Under the pieces are notes generated by a model. The model was given only the letters and a program-made list of their open reading frames with translations. It was not told where the DNA came from and did not search any database. A DNA stretch of 64,000 bases from Butyricimonas synergistica DSM 23225 (lineage in GTDB: Bacteria > Bacteroidota > Bacteroidia > Bacteroidales > Marinifilaceae). Location: positions 622,175 through 686,174 of the forward strand of contig NZ_KB903360.1 of the NCBI RefSeq assembly GCF_000379665.1. The letters run 5' to 3'. The position numbers and the translations under genes are program-made. Of the stretch, positions 61,306 through 64,000 are shown in pieces. The stretch's first letter is position 1. Each line of letters begins with the position of its first letter.

Positions 61306-63198
61306 ATGAGAAAATGGAGCATTGACGATTCAGCAGAACTGTACAACATTAACGGTTGGGGGCTGAACTATTTTTCGATTAACGAGAAAGGACACGTGAC
61401 GGTAACGCCGAAGGTGGGAGGACCCAGGATAGACATCAAAGAATTGATGGAAGAGCTTCAGGTGAGGGATGTGTCCGCTCCCGTGTTGTTGCGGTTTCCG
61501 GATATTCTGGATAACCGGATCGAGAAAATCTCAAGTTGTTTCCAGGCAGCTGCCACGGAATATGGTTATACGGGGAAGAACTTTATTATCTACCCGATCA
61601 AGGTGAACCAGATGCGTCCGGTCGTGGAGGAGATTGTAAGTCATGGTACAAAGTATAATATCGGGTTGGAGGCAGGCTCCAAGCCGGAATTGCACGCTGT
61701 CCTGTCCATCGACATTGACGACGATGCCATGATTATCTGTAACGGATACAAGGACGAGAACTATATCGAGTTGGCATTGCTGGCACAGAAGATGGGAAGG
61801 AACATTTACCTCGTGGTAGAGAAGTTGAACGAGTTGAGGAATATAGCGACTATATCCAAGCGTTTGAAAATTCGCCCGAATATCGGTATCCGGATCAAGC
61901 TGGCAAGTTCCGGCAGTGGCAAATGGGAAGAATCGGGAGGCGACGTGAGCAAGTTCGGCTTGAACTCGAGCGAATTGCTGGAAGCACTCGAGGTGCTCGA
62001 GAAAAATAAGATGACTGATTGCCTGCAATTGATACATTTCCATATCGGCAGCCAGGTAACAAATATCCGCCGTATCAAAACGGCATTGAAAGAAGCCTCC
62101 CAGTTCTACGTGCAATTGAAAGGGATGGGCTATAATGTACACTTCGTCGACATCGGCGGAGGACTGGGGGTCGATTACGACGGTACCCGTTCCGCCACGA
62201 GTGGTAACAGCATGAACTACTCGATTCAGGAGTACGTGAATGATGCAGTTTCCGCATTAGTGGATGCCTGCGAGAAAAACGAGCTAGAACAACCGAATAT
62301 CATCACCGAATCGGGGCGTTCCTTGACGGCACACCATTCCGTGTTGATTTTCGAGGCATTGGCAAGTACCAGTTTGCCGGCTTTCGACGAGAACGAGGAA
62401 ATCGCGGAAGATGCCCACGAGTTGGTGAAAGAGTTGTACGACCTTTGGGAAAACCTCAATCAGCCCCGTTTGATCGAAACGTGGCATGATGCCATGCAGA
62501 TCCGCGAGGATGCACTGGGGTTGTTCAATCTCGGGTTGATCGATTTGTATACCCGAGCACAGGTTGAGCGCTTGTTCTGGTCGGTAGCACGTGACGTGTA
62601 CGACATGGCGGTGAACACGAAGCACTCGCCGGATGAGTTAAGAAAGATTTCCAAGTTATTACCCGATAAATATTTCTGTAATTTCTCGTTATTCCAGTCG
62701 TTGCCCGATTCTTGGGCGATTGACCAGATATTCCCGATTATCCCGGTTTCCCGCTTGAACGAACAACCGACCAAATCGGCAACTTTGCAGGATATTACCT
62801 GTGATTCCGACGGGAAGATTGATAATTTTATCTCTACGCGTAACTTCTCCTACCACCTTCCGGTACACGAGCTGAACGGGAAAGAACCTTATTATTTCGG
62901 GGTATTCCTCGTGGGGGCTTATCAGGAGATTCTAGGAGATTTGCACAATCTGTTTGGCGACACGAATGCCGTTCATATCAAAGTGAAAGGCGACGAGTAC
63001 GTGATAGACAAGGTGATAGAGGGTGAAACCGTGGCAGACGTGTTGGAATACGTGCAGTTTATGCCGAAGAAAATGGCACGTACCGTTGAGGTATGGGTGA
63101 CCAGTTCCGTGAAGAAAGGAATTATTTCTGCGGAAGAAGGTCGCGAGTTTTTGTCAAATTACCGTTCTGGACTGTATGGATATACCTATTTGGAATAA
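61306..63198 (+). CDS. speA: Biosynthetic arginine decarboxylase
   Basis: A 630-residue PLP-dependent fold III decarboxylase that turns arginine into agmatine for polyamine synthesis. The PLP lysine is in YPIKVNQMRPVVEEI. Further blocks are GLEAGSKPELHAVLS, HFHIGSQVTNIRRIKTAL, VDIGGGLGVDYDGTRS and ITESGRSLTAHHSVLIFEAL. The C-terminal domain holds GVFLVGAYQEILGDLHNLFGDTNAVH with the catalytic Gly-Ala-Tyr region. Normal family length. A TAGCTTTG -7 box at 61262-61269 and a terminator at 63228 mark it as a single-gene transcript. Confidence 0.96.
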   Translation: MRKWSIDDSAELYNINGWGLNYFSINEKGHVTVTPKVGGPRIDIKELMEELQVRDVSAPVLLRFPDILDNRIEKISSCFQAAATEYGYTGKNFIIYPIKVNQMRPVVEEIVSHGTKYNIGLEAGSKPELHAVLSIDIDDDAMIICNGYKDENYIELALLAQKMGRNIYLVVEKLNELRNIATISKRLKIRPNIGIRIKLASSGSGKWEESGGDVSKFGLNSSELLEALEVLEKNKMTDCLQLIHFHIGSQVTNIRRIKTALKEASQFYVQLKGMGYNVHFVDIGGGLGVDYDGTRSATSGNSMNYSIQEYVNDAVSALVDACEKNELEQPNIITESGRSLTAHHSVLIFEALASTSLPAFDENEEIAEDAHELVKELYDLWENLNQPRLIETWHDAMQIREDALGLFNLGLIDLYTRAQVERLFWSVARDVYDMAVNTKHSPDELRKISKLLPDKYFCNFSLFQSLPDSWAIDQIFPIIPVSRLNEQPTKSATLQDITCDSDGKIDNFISTRNFSYHLPVHELNGKEPYYFGVFLVGAYQEILGDLHNLFGDTNAVHIKVKGDEYVIDKVIEGETVADVLEYVQFMPKKMARTVEVWVTSSVKKGIISAEEGREFLSNYRSGLYGYTYLE

Positions 63199-63227
63199 GC
63201 AGAATAAAATCTACTAGATATTGAAAG

Positions 63228-63272
63228 GGCGTGTCAATGACTTCAATGGAGTTTTGACACGTCTCTTTTTTT
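63228..63272 (+). terminator. Terminator of speA
   Basis: GGCGTGTCAA (63228-63237) pairs with TTGACACGTC (63254-63263, one G-U), followed by TCTTTTTTT. Confidence 0.82.
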
Positions 63273-63375
63273 GTAAAAATCCTCACGATTAAATGTTAAT
63301 GTAAATATTTTCACACAGAAAATCAATGTGTTATATGGCGACGTGAATTTAACACTATTAAAAGTCCCGCAAACG

Positions 63376-63406
63376 TTTGTAGGTAAAGAAAGATTTTATA
63401 GCTTAG
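63376..63406 (+). promoter_or_regulatory. Promoter of small RNA copy 1
   Basis: TTTG at 63376-63379 and TAGCTTAG at 63399-63406 with a 19-base spacer; one mismatch in the -7 box. Confidence 0.55.
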
Positions 63407-63412
63407 CAACGG

Positions 63413-63521
63413 TGAAAGAAAAAAGCCTCGTGCTGTCACAGCAGGAGGCAACCAATAACAAATTTATGAAAAAAAATCGAAGTCTCTTTTGAAATCCGAT
63501 ACAAAGGTATCGGATTTTCTT
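63413..63521 (+). ncRNA. Small structured RNA, copy 1, with tiny ORF and terminator
   Basis: The hairpin at 63425-63449 is GCCTC, a G-G mismatch, TGCTG, loop TCA, CAGCA, GAGGC. A 37-base linker (63451-63487) is identical to copy 2 and contains an 8-codon frame MKKNRSLF (63466-63492). A terminator stem AATCCGATAC/GTATCGGATT (63493-63502, 63507-63516) with a T-rich tail closes the unit. May belong to a catalogued Bacteroidales RNA motif such as Bacteroidales-1; I cannot check here. Confidence 0.7.
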
Positions 63522-63649
63522 TATATATGAAAATTCTTTCCGTTAAATTTCCATTATATAGATTAATCATTGAAATCTACACATGTAAACGTATTATCGA
63601 TGTAAAGGTTTCAAGATTGTCTGCAAAATTTTAATGAACTCTGAAAATA

Positions 63650-63755
63650 AAAATGGTCCGCGCTGTCTCAGCGGGGACCCAAAATACCAATAACAAATTT
63701 ATGAAAAAAAATCGAAGTCTCTCTTTTTGAATTCCGATACAAATGTATCGGTTTT
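63650..63755 (+). ncRNA. Small structured RNA, copy 2, with tiny ORF and terminator
   Basis: The hairpin at 63655-63679 is GGTCC, a G-G mismatch, CGCTG, loop TCT, CAGCG, GGACC. This is the same architecture as copy 1 with changed but still paired bases. The 37-base linker (63686-63722) is identical to copy 1. The tiny frame MKKNRSLSF runs 63701-63730. The terminator is CCGATAC/GTATCGG (63734-63740, 63745-63751) plus Ts. No clear promoter box was seen upstream, so it may need read-through from copy 1 or use a weak promoter. Confidence 0.68.
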
Positions 63756-63855
63756 ACATCGTAACCAAGTTACTTTTCTATTAAGTTCCGGTTACACTAT
63801 GTTTTAATTCAAATTGTATGCCTATATACGTCAATATAACGTAAAGGTTTCCTAA

Positions 63856-64000
63856 TTAATCAAAATCAAACTTTAATTGTAAAGGAGAAGTGTCTGCGAT
63901 CTCTTCATAAGGATTTGAAACTGAAAGACCTATGAGGCGAATCCTAAACTGTGTTAATTCTAAGTCTTTCAAAAGTTTTTTTGCCAGGGGGAGTATTTCT
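63856..64000 (-). CDS. dinB: C-terminal end of a DNA polymerase IV-like (DinB) protein, cut by the window edge
   Basis: The last 47 codons and stop of a minus-strand gene that continues past the window. The readable end (EILPLAKKLLKDLELTQ, then FRIRLIGLSVSNPYEE, ending LKFDFD) resembles the little-finger domain of Y-family polymerases, where an IRLLGxxVSN block is typical. Pol IV performs translesion synthesis after DNA damage. The assignment rests on this short piece only. Confidence 0.65.
   Translation of the reverse strand, partial: EILPLAKKLLKDLELTQFRIRLIGLSVSNPYEEIADTSPLQLKFDFD

Noticed and set aside
63413-63755. CRISPR array interpretation of the repeated 37-base stretch
   Set aside because: Only two copies 235 bases apart, each within a promoter/hairpin/terminator unit; no spacers and no cas genes.

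Overview
The window looks like a chromosome segment of an anaerobic, host-associated member of the Bacteroidales, possibly Odoribacteraceae such as Butyricimonas or Odoribacter (inference). Supporting signs are several promoters of the Bacteroidetes type (TTTG, about 19-20 bases, TAnnTTTG), many SPII lipoproteins, a heme-uptake operon ordered hmuYRSTUV, a type V (FimA/Mfa) pilus locus, and DUF3575/DUF3868 proteins. Most genes have medium GC. Three stretches are clearly AT-richer and look acquired: about 1-800, 10817-16597 and about 47980-50960.

Layout. 1-4218: a secreted protein that reads as a bacterial NPC2/ML-domain lipid-binding protein, then a membrane protein fusing an ABC-2-like permease to a catalytically dead M1-peptidase-like region. 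4308-10798: tRNA-Arg, then core genes (polyprenyl synthase, dCMP deaminase, S41 protease, secreted nuclease, TlpA-like thioredoxin, Dus, DUF454). 10817-16597: an AT-rich minus-strand cluster with a transglutaminase-like lipoprotein, a small exported protein, a GH108 muramidase-like lipoprotein with a triple Cys-rich repeat, and an O-antigen-ligase/TPR membrane protein. 16758-19529: leuS, bracketed by two near-perfect long palindromes. 19982-29412: hmuYRSTUV heme acquisition, followed by a sodium:solute symporter and a ferritin-like/VIT iron transporter. 32147-41956: pilus locus (shaft, anchor, three tip-type proteins, DUF3575, DUF3868-OmpA-TPR). 42387-46519: pirin, prs, M20 dipeptidase and an outer-membrane barrel.

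46540-52158 is a candidate mobile or defence-type region. A WYL regulator faces a promoter with a palindrome at its start. It is followed by a possible small RNA, the first ~29 codons of a HARE-HTH gene fused in frame to an AT-rich lipoprotein gene, a Sel1 lipoprotein, a small membrane protein and a tail-anchored J-domain protein. It ends with an overlapping GIY-YIG / Mrr nuclease pair.

52414-64000: envelope and core genes (COG3014 lipoprotein plus LpoB, DUF1460 amidase, pheS, VanZ, cyclophilin, LolE-like permease, rbfA), tRNA-Pro, a conserved membrane protein and speA. These are followed by two tandem copies of a small structured RNA whose hairpins covary, and the 3' end of a dinB-like gene cut by the window edge.

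The most unusual items are the NPC2-like protein, the twin covarying small RNAs, the HARE-HTH chimera beside the nuclease pair, and the Met-rich 51-residue tandem repeat inside HmuS.
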